Below are positions 44,034-52,927 of a stretch of DNA of 64,000 nucleotides, in pieces. The notes under the pieces are model-generated. The model did no database searches and was not told the DNA's origin. It worked only from the letters and a program-made list of their open reading frames with translations. Each line of letters opens with the position of its first letter. Within the stretch, counting starts at the first letter, position 1. The position numbers were made by a program, and so were the translations under genes. Source of the stretch: Cytophagales bacterium (lineage in GTDB: Bacteria > Bacteroidota > Bacteroidia > Cytophagales > 172606-1); NCBI GenBank assembly GCA_030446715.1, contig JAUJMU010000003.1, positions 124,001-188,000 of the forward strand, read 5' to 3'.

Positions 44034-45584
44034 TTATCTGTTCAATGACCGCATATACGATATTACCGCCAGCCGGATGTCCGTCCTTGGGTCCGATTTA
44101 TCGGCGGCGGCCGGTTCGTATACTTTTACCACGCCGGGGTTTTCAGGTTTCAGAAATTCCAGGTTCTTCTCTCCGCCGGTAAGCAGAAAGGCCGTAAGGG
44201 CCACACGGTAAGTCTTATTTTTCTGAAGCAACTTTCCGCCAACCAGCCAACCCTTCCTGGCCTCGTCATAGGCAACGCGGCCCAGTTGCAGGTAACCACC
44301 TTCCCCTTTATTGGCCCGGCCGGCAACCAGAATTTTTTCCAGCAAATCCCCTCTGATATCGGCTTCCAGCAGCTTTCCGCCAAACGGCAGGGTCCGCAGC
44401 ACATCATATTGCGTGATGTTGCCGGTCAACTGGTCGTCCAGCCGGATGGACCCGCTGTTGAGCAGCGTAAGTTCGGATCTGGGAGCGGCTCTGGTAAAGG
44501 CTTCCACCACAAGTTGCGTCAGGTTGGTTGGCTGGTGCCGGATGGAGGCTTCGCGGCCGTCGAGCGGCTCGGTGGCAGTCATTACCACTTCGTCGGGATC
44601 AAAGCCCAGATCGCGGAAACTCTGTGCCGCAATTCCGGTCCACTTCCGGACCACGGCCTGCGTTTCCGGCTGGAAGGGAACCGTAGCATCCACCGGGACC
44701 AGCTCCGACCGGATATTCAGTTGCCGGGTCCTGTGGTCGTAGGTGAGGCGGTGGACGTACACTGTTTTGGCGTTGGCATCGGCTTTGGCAATAACCGCGT
44801 CGCCTACCTTGTGGTGCATATGGTCGTGTTCGTGGCCACCCATGATCAGCTTCAGGCCCGGCACCTGACGGCTGATCTCCCTGTCTTCCTCAATGGTCAC
44901 GTGGGTGAGGCCGACCACAAAGTCAGTCTGCTCCTTCAGGGAGGCGTATCCTTGCGCAGCGGCTTTGATAATGCTGCTGTACCGGACGTAATTCTTCTGG
45001 TTGGAAGGCAGGGTTACGGCCACTACCCCGATTTTTACCCGCGTGCCATCTTCGTCAACGAGGTCGAACAGATACGTGGGAGAAACCGAGTCACCATCCG
45101 GACCGCTGGGGAAAAGTCTCAGCCCGGCTTCTGTTACGTGACCGGCGTTGGAAGACACCCAGCCAAACCGCGACTCCCGGAGCCGCTTCAGCAGATCGGC
45201 TTCCGACAGGTCAAATTCGTGGTTGCCGAAGGTAGCAAGGTCGAGGCCCATCGTGTTGAGCACGTCAATCATCTGCCGGCCGGCAATCCGTTCCCCTTCG
45301 TACTTCAGCGTCCCGATCACCGACGGATTGAGAAAATCACCGGCCATGACGGTGAGGGTGTTGAAGTTTACTTTCCGCAGACTGTCCCGGATGGTGGCCA
45401 CGCGGGCCAGTCCGCCTACTTTGCCGCCCTCCAGCGGGGCGATTTCGTACACGTCGTTCATCTGGAGGAACACCACCTCAATTTTTCCGTCGTCCTGGCG
45501 GGGGACGGCAGGGGAGGAGACCGGGGCGGTGGTCCGGCAGCCAAAAGCTGAGCCGAGGAGAAAGAGCAGAAAGGCTTTTTTCAT
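44034..45584 (-). CDS. 5'-nucleotidase/metallophosphatase lipoprotein
   Basis: 516 residues. A lipobox (LLGSAFGC) points to a lipoprotein. The N-terminal calcineurin-like domain has ARVATIRDSLRK, LDLATFGNHEFDLSEADLL and GGHEHDHMHHK; the opening NDVYE replaces the usual D-x-H. The C-terminal 5'-nucleotidase domain (LLNSGSIRLDDQLTGNITQY then LPFGGKLLE) follows. It should hydrolyse nucleotides or related phosphate esters at the periplasm or surface. Monocistronic. Confidence 0.93.
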   Translation of the reverse strand: MKKAFLLFLLGSAFGCRTTAPVSSPAVPRQDDGKIEVVFLQMNDVYEIAPLEGGKVGGLARVATIRDSLRKVNFNTLTVMAGDFLNPSVIGTLKYEGERIAGRQMIDVLNTMGLDLATFGNHEFDLSEADLLKRLRESRFGWVSSNAGHVTEAGLRLFPSGPDGDSVSPTYLFDLVDEDGTRVKIGVVAVTLPSNQKNYVRYSSIIKAAAQGYASLKEQTDFVVGLTHVTIEEDREISRQVPGLKLIMGGHEHDHMHHKVGDAVIAKADANAKTVYVHRLTYDHRTRQLNIRSELVPVDATVPFQPETQAVVRKWTGIAAQSFRDLGFDPDEVVMTATEPLDGREASIRHQPTNLTQLVVEAFTRAAPRSELTLLNSGSIRLDDQLTGNITQYDVLRTLPFGGKLLEADIRGDLLEKILVAGRANKGEGGYLQLGRVAYDEARKGWLVGGKLLQKNKTYRVALTAFLLTGGEKNLEFLKPENPGVVKVYEPAAADKSDPRTDIRLAVISYMRSLNR

Positions 45585-45732
45585 CAGTGGTTTGGTGGTA
45601 TTGGAAAGATCAGAAGTGGCGGGGCTTTGCCTCCAGTTCCTCTCCCATGCAAAATAAAAGAGTCATAGATTTCGGATCAAGGCCACCCGCAACTATGGCT
45701 TCCAGCTCTGGACCTGCGTTGGAGTGGCCTGG

Positions 45733-45966
45733 TTAACGGCGGGTGTGGTGAGGGTATTTACTGTCGGTACTACCATTCCACACCAAATGAGCTACTGCCA
45801 ATGCAAATTCTCCTTCTTCTAGTCTGAACAAAACATCGTCACTACCTGCATTTTTACCAACTGCTTGACAATTCATACCAGCTAGTGGATGACCGGCAGT
45901 TATTTCTTTCCGTAATTCTTTTTCAAAGACTCGTTTTTCTTGCTCAGCTAAACCATACCAAGTATG
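45733..45966 (-). pseudogene. Relic of a small protein gene (HTWYGLAEQEKRVFEKEL)
   Basis: Minus-strand codons from 45966 to a TAA at 45733-45735 give about 77 protein-like residues: HTWYGLAEQEKRVFEKELRK at the start and GSDDVLFRLEEGEFALAVAH in the middle. No ATG, GTG or TTG opens it, because the frame runs from the 3' end of the Rpn gene. Its C-terminus breaks off in a run of His/Arg codons. It looks like an AT-rich gene that lost both ends. Confidence 0.6.
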
Positions 45967-45977
45967 CCCTTGTGCTT

Positions 45978-46811
45978 TTATAGTTTTTCTATCTGTTCTT
46001 TTGTCAAGCCGGTATATTTTATTATTTTTTCTATCGGCTCCTTGTCATTCTTCATTTCACGGGCTACTTTTATCATGCCTTCCTCTTTACCTTCGTTTCT
46101 TGCTGTTTCCAGGACACTGTAGTTGTCCCAATAGGTTTTCAGGCTTTCTTCATAGGTTTTCATATCTTCTGGTGTTAGTTGAGCTATTTCCGCTTGTCTG
46201 AATAGTTTTTCAAATATCTTTTCTTGCAACTTCTTCGGCCTGTCCTGCAATTGGTGCAGATTCTTTAGTACAAACATCCATTTATCAAAGTGGGTTATCA
46301 ATTCCGCCTCCTCTTTTCTGAATCTGGGCACCTCCAAATAAATAAACGTGAGTTTGTCGTAAAAGACTTCTCCCGTTGCTTTATCAATCAATTGTATCTC
46401 CCGCACATATCGTTCCTGGGTATCAGCAAAACTGAAATTGAGAATACCGATGGTATAGACAGCCTTCAGGTTATAATCCCATTGATTGCCCTTTTGGGCT
46501 TGCTCTTGTATGGGAAAGGTGGCATAAAAAATACTGCGGTCTTTGAAGTAGAGTTGAGGTACATTCTGTAGTTCTATAATAAATCTATAGCCTTTCTCAT
46601 TCTCACAGTACAAATCAAATATAGCTTTTCTATCACTCCCGGTTTTGCCTGACTTTTCTGTGTTCAGGTAGGTCAAATCCCGGATTTGTTCTCTGTCCCC
46701 AAGTACCTGATTAAGAAAATCAATCAGCAAATCTTTATTGAATTCACTGCCGAACAGCTTTTTGAATCCAAAGTCGGTAAAAGGATTGATATATTTTGTC
46801 TTGCTACTCAT
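45978..46811 (-). CDS. Rpn-family PD-(D/E)XK nuclease
   Basis: 277 residues. The family opens with INPFTDFGFKKLFGSEFNKD. The nuclease site follows as IFDLYCENEKGYRFIIELQN (Asp, then ExQ) and ELRDRSIFYATF-like helices. Coiled-coil and repeat-like helices close the chain. Rpn proteins are DNA nucleases that promote recombination and are often annotated as transposases. AT-rich and isolated, so probably acquired. Confidence 0.9.
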   Translation of the reverse strand: MSSKTKYINPFTDFGFKKLFGSEFNKDLLIDFLNQVLGDREQIRDLTYLNTEKSGKTGSDRKAIFDLYCENEKGYRFIIELQNVPQLYFKDRSIFYATFPIQEQAQKGNQWDYNLKAVYTIGILNFSFADTQERYVREIQLIDKATGEVFYDKLTFIYLEVPRFRKEEAELITHFDKWMFVLKNLHQLQDRPKKLQEKIFEKLFRQAEIAQLTPEDMKTYEESLKTYWDNYSVLETARNEGKEEGMIKVAREMKNDKEPIEKIIKYTGLTKEQIEKL

Positions 46812-46917
46812 ATATCAAAAGTATCAACTCCTGTTCTCTTTTTTATCCTTTTTGCCTGGAGCACAACAACCAAATACAAACAAACAGCACCTGCCTGACT
46901 CACCAGTTCAAAACCAG

Positions 46918-47958
46918 TCAGTGATTTTCGGCCCGGTCCAGCTTGAAGCGGAACTGGGTGCCCTTGCCGGGCTTGCTGCTCACGCTTACCTTTGACTTAT
47001 GGGCTTCCATGATGTGCTTCACGATGGCAAGGCCCAGACCCGTGCCACCCTTGTCGCGGGAACGGCTTTTTTCGATCCGGTAAAAACGCTCAAAGATTCG
47101 CTTCAGGTGTTCGGGCTCAATCCCCGGCCCGTCGTCTTTAACGGTTACGGCGACGTGCTCCTTGTCGCTCTCAAACTCGACGATGACCTTGCCACCGTCA
47201 TTGCCGTACTTGATGGCGTTGTCAATCAGGTTGGTCAGTACCTGCCCGATCCGCTGCCGGTCGGCGTATACCATGATGGCTTTGTCGTAATTCTTCTCAA
47301 ACTTCAGCCGCGCCCGGCGGGAATTGGCTCTTTCCTCCAATTGGTCAAACACTTCCTGCGTGAGGTCGTTGAGGTCAAATTTACCGTACTGCATCTTGAT
47401 GTCGCCGGCCTCCATCTGCGACAGGGTGAGCAGGTCCTGCACCAGGGCGTCGAGGCCGTCAAGGCTGCGGGCGGCTTTTTCCAGAAACTTATCCCGAACC
47501 GATTTGTCGTCCACGGCCCCGTCAATGAGGGTGTGGATGAATCCCTGGGCGGCAAAAATCGGCGTTTTCAGTTCGTGCGAGACATTGGCCAGAAACTCCC
47601 GGCGGTAGTGTTCCAGCTTTTTGAGTTCATCAATTTCCTGCTGCTTTTTGGTCGCGTAAGCCGAAATTTCGGCGTTCAGCCGCTGGAGCGGATTGGCTGA
47701 TTTAAATACTTTTTTGCGGGGCAGTTTGAAATCTTTAGCCCTCAGTTTATCGAGCAGGACGTAAATGCGGCTGATTTCCCGGAAGATCAGAAACTCAAGG
47801 GTGACATAAACGGAAATAAAGGCGGTTACGAAGGTAAGGACGAAACTTACGCCCAGGGTTTGCCGGGTGCTTCCGGCAATGAGGTATAAAAAGAGGGCTG
47901 AAAAGGAAGCAATCAGCAGGGCCAGTAAAAACGAGACGCCTTTAGGGCTGGAAAGCAT
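46918..47958 (-). CDS. Sensor histidine kinase (PhoR-like)
   Basis: 346 residues. Two adjacent membrane helices (about 8-29 and 36-58) leave almost no periplasmic loop, so it probably senses the membrane or a partner. A HAMP-like helix follows. The H-box FLANVSHELKTPI carries the phospho-accepting His, and the N (NLIDNAIKYG), G1 (DDGPGI), F (IFERFYR) and G2 (GGTGLGLAI) boxes are complete. Gene order with the regulator at 48127 indicates the cognate pair. Confidence 0.95.
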   Translation of the reverse strand: MLSSPKGVSFLLALLIASFSALFLYLIAGSTRQTLGVSFVLTFVTAFISVYVTLEFLIFREISRIYVLLDKLRAKDFKLPRKKVFKSANPLQRLNAEISAYATKKQQEIDELKKLEHYRREFLANVSHELKTPIFAAQGFIHTLIDGAVDDKSVRDKFLEKAARSLDGLDALVQDLLTLSQMEAGDIKMQYGKFDLNDLTQEVFDQLEERANSRRARLKFEKNYDKAIMVYADRQRIGQVLTNLIDNAIKYGNDGGKVIVEFESDKEHVAVTVKDDGPGIEPEHLKRIFERFYRIEKSRSRDKGGTGLGLAIVKHIMEAHKSKVSVSSKPGKGTQFRFKLDRAENH

Positions 47959-47965
47959 AACCGGA

Positions 47966-48090
47966 ATGGAAGGGCTATCTATATGGTTGAATGGTTATAT
48001 GGCTGTATGGCTATACGGTTGGATGCCTGTCTGACCGGGATGATGCTTCAGCACCTGACAATTTATCAATGCAACAATCAAGCAATGCAA
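47966..48090. repeat. Degenerate short-unit repeats between kinase and regulator genes
   Basis: Units like ATGGTTGAATGG, GGTTATATGG, TGGCTGTATGG and TGGCTATACGG follow each other. A related run lies at 59910-59950. It looks like a decaying tandem repeat family found in intergenic DNA of this genome. Confidence 0.55.
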
Positions 48091-48126
48091 CCATCCAACC
48101 CTCTAACAAATAAACAATGCACCCCT

Positions 48127-48819
48127 TCACCCTTCAGTCAGGTCAAATTTATAGCCAACCCCTTTCACCGTCTTGATGTACCCCTCACCGATTTTTTCGC
48201 GGACTTTCCGGATATGGACATCCACTGTGCGGGCGAGTACATAGACATCGCTGCCCCAGATGTTCTGGAGGAGGTCGTCGCGGCTGAAGACTTTGTTGGG
48301 ATTCTGGGCAAGGAAAAAAAGGAGTTCGAATTCCTTCTTTGGCAGCGTAACCAGTTCGCCCTTGTTGGAAACTGTGTAGCTTTTGCGGTCAATGGTGAGG
48401 TCGCCGACGGAAATTTTATCTTCCTGTTTGGCTTTTTTCACCTCCCGCCGGAACAGCGCACTGATCCGGCTCATCAGGGCGCGGGGTTTGATGGGCTTGG
48501 TAATGTAATCATCGGCGCCCACATCGAAAGCCGCTACCTCCGAATATTCCTCCGTACGGGCCGTCAGGAAGATGAGGTAGGTATTGTTGAGTTCCGGCAG
48601 TTCCCGCAGCCGCCGGCCTGCTTCCACTCCGTCCATTGCCGGCATCATGATATCCATCAGAATCAGGTTGGGCTGAAAATCGCGGGCAATTTCAAGGGCT
48701 TTTTTCCCGTCATGCGCGGATTTTACTTCATAACATTCTTTGGTCAGGTTATACTGGAGCATCTCAACGATGTCGGTTTCATCGTCAACGACCAGCACCT
48801 TATAGGGGGAATGCTTCAT
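48127..48819 (-). CDS. OmpR/PhoB-type response regulator
   Basis: 230 residues from ATG 48819. Receiver domain with VVDDET (acidic pair), phospho-acceptor LILMDIMMPAMDG (Asp), FLTART and YITKPIKP (Lys). The winged-helix output domain (about 135-228) includes KEFELLFFLAQNPNKVFSRD and RTVDVHIRKVREKIG. It should bind promoters on phosphorylation by the kinase at 46918. The two genes are 168 bp apart; the gap carries degenerate short repeats. Confidence 0.95.
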   Translation of the reverse strand: MKHSPYKVLVVDDETDIVEMLQYNLTKECYEVKSAHDGKKALEIARDFQPNLILMDIMMPAMDGVEAGRRLRELPELNNTYLIFLTARTEEYSEVAAFDVGADDYITKPIKPRALMSRISALFRREVKKAKQEDKISVGDLTIDRKSYTVSNKGELVTLPKKEFELLFFLAQNPNKVFSRDDLLQNIWGSDVYVLARTVDVHIRKVREKIGEGYIKTVKGVGYKFDLTEG

Positions 48820-48875
48820 AGAAAGGTTGTAGGATGGATAGGTGGTCTCCGGCAATTTACATGCTTGCGCCCTAA

Positions 48876-48920
48876 TAAAAAACAGCCGAAGAACCCATTT
48901 CCGGATTTTGCGGCTGTTTG
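48876..48920 (-). terminator. Terminator of the tlpA-like gene
   Basis: AACAGCCG/CGGCTGTT stem with a loop of about 20 nt, T-rich on the minus strand, 86 bp past the TlpA-family stop. Confidence 0.55.
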
Positions 48921-49005
48921 TATCCACAGCGTAACATATATCAAATAGCAGATACCAAATATCAGATACGGGATAAACCGTAATCCGTCACCGGTAACGA
49001 ACTCC

Positions 49006-49512
49006 CTACTTCTTCAGCGCCTTCCGTACGGCTTTGTCCAGTTCGCCTCCGTGTACGTCTTTTGCGACAATGGTGCCGCTGCGGTCCACCAGAAAGGTGG
49101 CCGGAATGGCCTCAACGCCGTAATCAGCCGCCGCTTTGTTCCGCCAGCCCTTCAGGTCCGAAACGTGGTAGTCCCACACCAGCCCGTCCTTCTGAATGGC
49201 TTTCAGCCAGGCAGCTTTGTTCTGGTCAAGGGAAACGCTGTAAACTGTAAAACCTTTTTCTTTGTATTCCTCATAAATTTCTACCGTATAGGGATTTTCC
49301 TTCCGGCACGGTCCGCACCACGACGCCCAGAAATCAATCAGTACCACCTGGCCGCGCAGGGAGGAAAGCTTGATTACCCTGCCGTCGGGTGAGGTGAGCG
49401 AAATGTCGGGTGCCATCTGACCCACTCCGGGGGCCGGCACCGGCCGGCCCGGTGCGAAGGAAGCCAGTACCAGCAGGGCAAGTATCAGCGAAAAGGAGAT
49501 CAGCTTATGCAT
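49006..49512 (-). CDS. TlpA/ResA-family thiol-disulphide protein
   Basis: 168 residues. A signal peptide (MHKLISFSLILALLVLASFA) exports it. The thioredoxin fold carries the redox motif WCGPC (residues 65-69) and the cis-Pro segment EAIPATFLVDRSG. It should reduce or oxidise disulphides in periplasmic proteins, as in cytochrome c maturation or oxidative folding. Monocistronic, with a terminator after it. Confidence 0.93.
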   Translation of the reverse strand: MHKLISFSLILALLVLASFAPGRPVPAPGVGQMAPDISLTSPDGRVIKLSSLRGQVVLIDFWASWCGPCRKENPYTVEIYEEYKEKGFTVYSVSLDQNKAAWLKAIQKDGLVWDYHVSDLKGWRNKAAADYGVEAIPATFLVDRSGTIVAKDVHGGELDKAVRKALKK

Positions 49513-49550
49513 AGATATAAATTGACAATTGATAATGGAAAATTATTTAT

Positions 49551-49577
49551 AACCCAATAACCCAATAACCCAATAAC
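49551..49577. repeat. Tandem CCCAATAA array at a stop codon
   Basis: Three tandem 8-bp units (CCCAATAA) plus a partial one, beginning next to the stop codon of the DUF3108 gene. Related arrays flank the four-helix gene at 57159. Confidence 0.7.
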
Positions 49578-50372
49578 CTACTTATAAAACTGCGGTTCAT
49601 GCCGGACGTTCCTGTACTTTTTCAGGTCAAGCTCTACGGCACCAACGAACAATTCTGCTTCTACCTTCACCGGCATTTTGTTCTGGTCATCGGAAAGCCA
49701 CACCCGGATGGAGTTTTCACCCTTGAACAACTGATTGGCCGGCATGACCGGGTTCAGCAGGATGCACCGAAGCTTGCCCCATTTGGTATTTACTTCGCCC
49801 TTGCCCCGGTATCGGACCTTGAAATCATAATATTCATCGTCAAAGAATGCATCCACCGCCACGATGTCATTGGGCCGGAGCTGATTGAAGTCAACGGTGC
49901 GCAGGTAATAGTAGCCGCTGATGAGATCCTGCACGTTGCGGCGCAGTTCAAATTCCTTGGTTTCGCTGTTGACTTCCTCGGAACGGATCGTATTCGCCTC
50001 GTGGTTAAAGAAAACCGTTTCGTCCTTCCGGTATTTGCCTTCCTGAATATTCACCTGAAACCGGTGGGGAATGATGGCCGCCGTATCAATGTAGGATCGC
50101 CAGGTATCCCGGATGCGGAGTACAAGGTCAAAGCCACCGATGGTTTTCCCCGCAACATTTACCCGGTAACAGGGCCGGTTGTTTATTTTAAACAGATCTT
50201 TGTGTACCTCAATAACCGCTTCAGCAGCATTGATAAATCCGTAGTGGACGCGGTATTCCAGTACTTCGCCCCGTCCGAAGCTTTCATTGCGGACGTGACG
50301 GTAGGTATCCTTGCTCACAAAACCGCAGCAGATCAATACCAGAAGGGCACCCGTGATTCTTTTTTTCATCAA
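49578..50372 (-). CDS. DUF3108-domain exported protein
   Basis: 264 residues with a signal peptide (MMKKRITGALLVLICCGFVS). The DUF3108 signature is RGEVLEYRVHYGFINAAEAV, then RDTWRSYIDTAAIIPHRFQ and a late NSIRVWLSDDQNKMPVKVEA. DUF3108 proteins are predicted beta-barrel or lipid-related envelope proteins of unknown role. No partner is seen in the immediate vicinity. Confidence 0.85.
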   Translation of the reverse strand: MMKKRITGALLVLICCGFVSKDTYRHVRNESFGRGEVLEYRVHYGFINAAEAVIEVHKDLFKINNRPCYRVNVAGKTIGGFDLVLRIRDTWRSYIDTAAIIPHRFQVNIQEGKYRKDETVFFNHEANTIRSEEVNSETKEFELRRNVQDLISGYYYLRTVDFNQLRPNDIVAVDAFFDDEYYDFKVRYRGKGEVNTKWGKLRCILLNPVMPANQLFKGENSIRVWLSDDQNKMPVKVEAELFVGAVELDLKKYRNVRHEPQFYK

Positions 50373-50615
50373 AGAGGCAATGCTTTTATATGGTCCTGTT
50401 TAAAACAAATCTTGTACCGGAAGTCTGGATAGCAACGTAAAATTGTCCGGTAAAATTACGCAACAGTCCAGATATCAGGAAGAAAAGCCTGTGATTGTCG
50501 TGTAATCAATCGCGGGCAGTCAGCCTGAATGAGGCGGATAAAAACAAAAACGCAATCTGATTCACGGCCTTTATTTTCGCCCTGAGCTATCCTGGTCAGG
50601 CCGCTAAACTTTGGT

Positions 50616-51095
50616 ATGAAGCCACCTGAGGTTACATCTGTGCCCGAAGCACGAAATGCAGTTCAGCCGGACCCTTGGATATTCCTCGCGGCTGGTCACC
50701 TGGTTTCCCGGCAATTTGCTTTAAAGATGCGTCATGCCGAACTGCTGGTACTCAACGGCCACTACCGGGAAGCCGGGCCATTGATCCGGGAAATACAGAC
50801 CTGCTCCGATAAGGTGTACCAGGCTACTGCGGAAATTCTGCTGGGTCTGAGCGCCGAAAAGAGTGAAAAAAACGTGGAAAAAGCCCGGGGGCACTACATC
50901 AGGGCCCTGCGCCGGAAGGCGTACGAACGGCGTTATACCCAGGATTTGTATGCCATGGCTTATGCCGGACTGGCCCGCATGGCTGCCGCGGAAGGCAACC
51001 GCGAAGGAGCCCGGACCCATTATAAGAAAGCATTGGAACTGGCCGGGTACGAAAGCACCATCCGCGAAGCCCGGCACTACCTGAAAAATGACTGA
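50616..51095 (+). CDS. Helical-repeat protein of unknown function
   Basis: 159 residues, mostly helical with a TPR-like pattern (EARGHYIRALRRKAYERRY region, then AYAGLARMAAAEGNREGART and HYKKALELAGYESTI). No signal or membrane segment. Its 3' end is 1 bp from the convergent stop of the McrC-like gene. The family is not recognised. Confidence 0.65.
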   Translation: MKPPEVTSVPEARNAVQPDPWIFLAAGHLVSRQFALKMRHAELLVLNGHYREAGPLIREIQTCSDKVYQATAEILLGLSAEKSEKNVEKARGHYIRALRRKAYERRYTQDLYAMAYAGLARMAAAEGNREGARTHYKKALELAGYESTIREARHYLKND

Positions 51096-51096
51096 G

Positions 51097-52467
51097 TCAC
51101 TGATTGATGGCCTGGTGAAGTTTTTCTTGCAGACGTTGGGTAAGAAGCGCAAATGAACCGGCAGTTACGTCTTCGCCTTCCGCCAAAGGCGGCAGCAGCA
51201 CGGGCACAAAATGTACGTGTATGGTAACGGGCATCCGGTTGGTTTGCAGGGGGATTTCGATCCTGAACCCCTGAACCTCCTCAGTCCGGGTGGCAGGATA
51301 AACAAGATGCACATTTGAAGTCTGCCGGGCCACGGCGTAAGCAAGCAACTGGTAAATATCCGCCGCCGGTACCCCGGCCGGGTCGGGGATTATCTTTTTG
51401 TATTTGATCTCCACTACCAGCTTTTTTTCCGGTAGCCAAAGGTCATTCCGTACCGGAGCCGCCACTTTACCCCTGCTCTGGCCGAGGTAAGCCACGCTTT
51501 GGGATTCGGCTTCCCAGCCGGGAAAATGGTACCGGATAAAGCCGGTCAGAAAATTCTCAAACAGCCGCCCGGCCGGAACCAGATAGAAAAAATTGTCATC
51601 ATTCATCGCCTCGTCGTTACCGGCAGTACCCGCCAGAAACCAGCGGCAAAGCGCCAGCAAACGGCGCTGGGGTCCCCGATGAAGGCTGCCCATGAGCTGG
51701 TCACATTCCTGCACCGTACAGGGAATATCGGCCACCCCCGGCAGACTTTCCAGTACTTCCCCAAGCAGGCCGCGGCTCTCCGGACCGGCTATCGGCAAAA
51801 GCAGGCTTGCCACCCGGCGCACCATCCGGTTGTAGGTATTATCCAGCTGGTATCGGCTGAAATGGTTGTTTAGCCGCTGCCAGTTGCCGGTGCTGATCTG
51901 CTGGCGCAGATAATCTCCCACCGCCAGCTGTCCCCTTGAAAAGGAATCGGCATCGGTGAGGTCAACGTAGGTCTGGTAGGGTGCAGAAGTGAGCACTGTG
52001 CGGGCAAAACGGGCAAACACGCCGATCTGCCACTGGAGGTAATCGCCGGACCGGGGCAGGGGTGAATCGGCCCAGCCGGCCGGGTGGACCGCGGGCCGTC
52101 CCCAGGAAAGATAATAATGCAGGTGGTGCATCGCCTCAGCCCACGTATAGTTTTCCGGCGCAAAAAGCTTCGGGACGATCCGGATCGTCAGTTTTCCGAA
52201 ACGGATAAAACCCGCGTAGTTCCGGGCCCTGACCAGGCGGCCGTCGAACCCGAGCAGTGACCGGAAGGTTCCTTTTTCTCCGTATTCCGCTCCTTCCGTA
52301 TATTCACCAGAGGCCGGATCCTCGTAAAAAGTATGACGTGCCTCCCATACGCGCTTCAGATAAAGCCGGAACTCATCGATATCCAGCCAGCCGGGCAAGG
52401 GTTGAAATTCACCATGTTCGGTGAGGGTCAGGGTGGTGCCGGTTTCGGGGAATGGTGCTAAGGGCAT
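51097..52467 (-). CDS. McrC-like restriction endonuclease subunit, no McrB neighbour
   Basis: 456 residues. The chain follows McrC/LlaJI-type nucleases: an N-terminal LVRARNYAGFIRFGKLTIRI, a long helical middle, a PD-(D/E)XK core (RNDLWLPEKKLVVEIKYKK, with Asp and ExK), and a DIYQLLAYAVARQT closing helix. In McrBC systems this subunit cuts modified DNA on signal from the GTPase McrB. Here no McrB gene lies on either side, so it may be an orphan nuclease or pair with a distant partner. Confidence 0.85.
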   Translation of the reverse strand: MPLAPFPETGTTLTLTEHGEFQPLPGWLDIDEFRLYLKRVWEARHTFYEDPASGEYTEGAEYGEKGTFRSLLGFDGRLVRARNYAGFIRFGKLTIRIVPKLFAPENYTWAEAMHHLHYYLSWGRPAVHPAGWADSPLPRSGDYLQWQIGVFARFARTVLTSAPYQTYVDLTDADSFSRGQLAVGDYLRQQISTGNWQRLNNHFSRYQLDNTYNRMVRRVASLLLPIAGPESRGLLGEVLESLPGVADIPCTVQECDQLMGSLHRGPQRRLLALCRWFLAGTAGNDEAMNDDNFFYLVPAGRLFENFLTGFIRYHFPGWEAESQSVAYLGQSRGKVAAPVRNDLWLPEKKLVVEIKYKKIIPDPAGVPAADIYQLLAYAVARQTSNVHLVYPATRTEEVQGFRIEIPLQTNRMPVTIHVHFVPVLLPPLAEGEDVTAGSFALLTQRLQEKLHQAINQ

Positions 52468-52550
52468 AACCGGTAAAGTTAAGAAACTTATGTTTTCTCC
52501 TTTTCCGGAGGTTTCCCGTATAAGCGTAGTAAACTCAGGAATAGTATATT

Positions 52551-52898
52551 ATGGAAAATATAGAAAATCACGGATTGGAACACGCCGCGGAGGTAAACCG
52601 CGAAGGGGAAGCCGGGCTGCAGGCCAACCTGCCCGAAAGGTCAGCAGGTGCCGGGAACGGATCAGTTTTTGGTAATTCGCCGCGGGTGGTCAGCCATAGC
52701 TCCGGCGGTGAAATGGATTTAACTGAAGATACCGGAAATGAGTCTGAACAACCCCAGGCTGCTGCCGCACCGCAAACCCCGGTTGCCGGTCAACCGGGCA
52801 AGACGGACGAAGAGGCCAACACGGGATCGGAAATTGTAAATAATACGGGCGACGACCTGAAATCTGCTCAGGGTGATGCAGACGCTGCCTCCGGTTAG
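52551..52898 (+). CDS. Low-complexity, disordered protein
   Basis: 115 residues of Glu, Asp, Ala, Gly, Ser and Asn, with no predicted core, Cys or membrane part. Such chains may be flexible tails, stress proteins or artefacts of a GC-rich frame. The ATG at 52551 is the first of its frame. It lies 30 bp before the response-regulator gene. Confidence 0.5.
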   Translation: MENIENHGLEHAAEVNREGEAGLQANLPERSAGAGNGSVFGNSPRVVSHSSGGEMDLTEDTGNESEQPQAAAAPQTPVAGQPGKTDEEANTGSEIVNNTGDDLKSAQGDADAASG

Positions 52899-52927
52899 AC
52901 AACCGGCAACAAACAACTGAAATTTTC

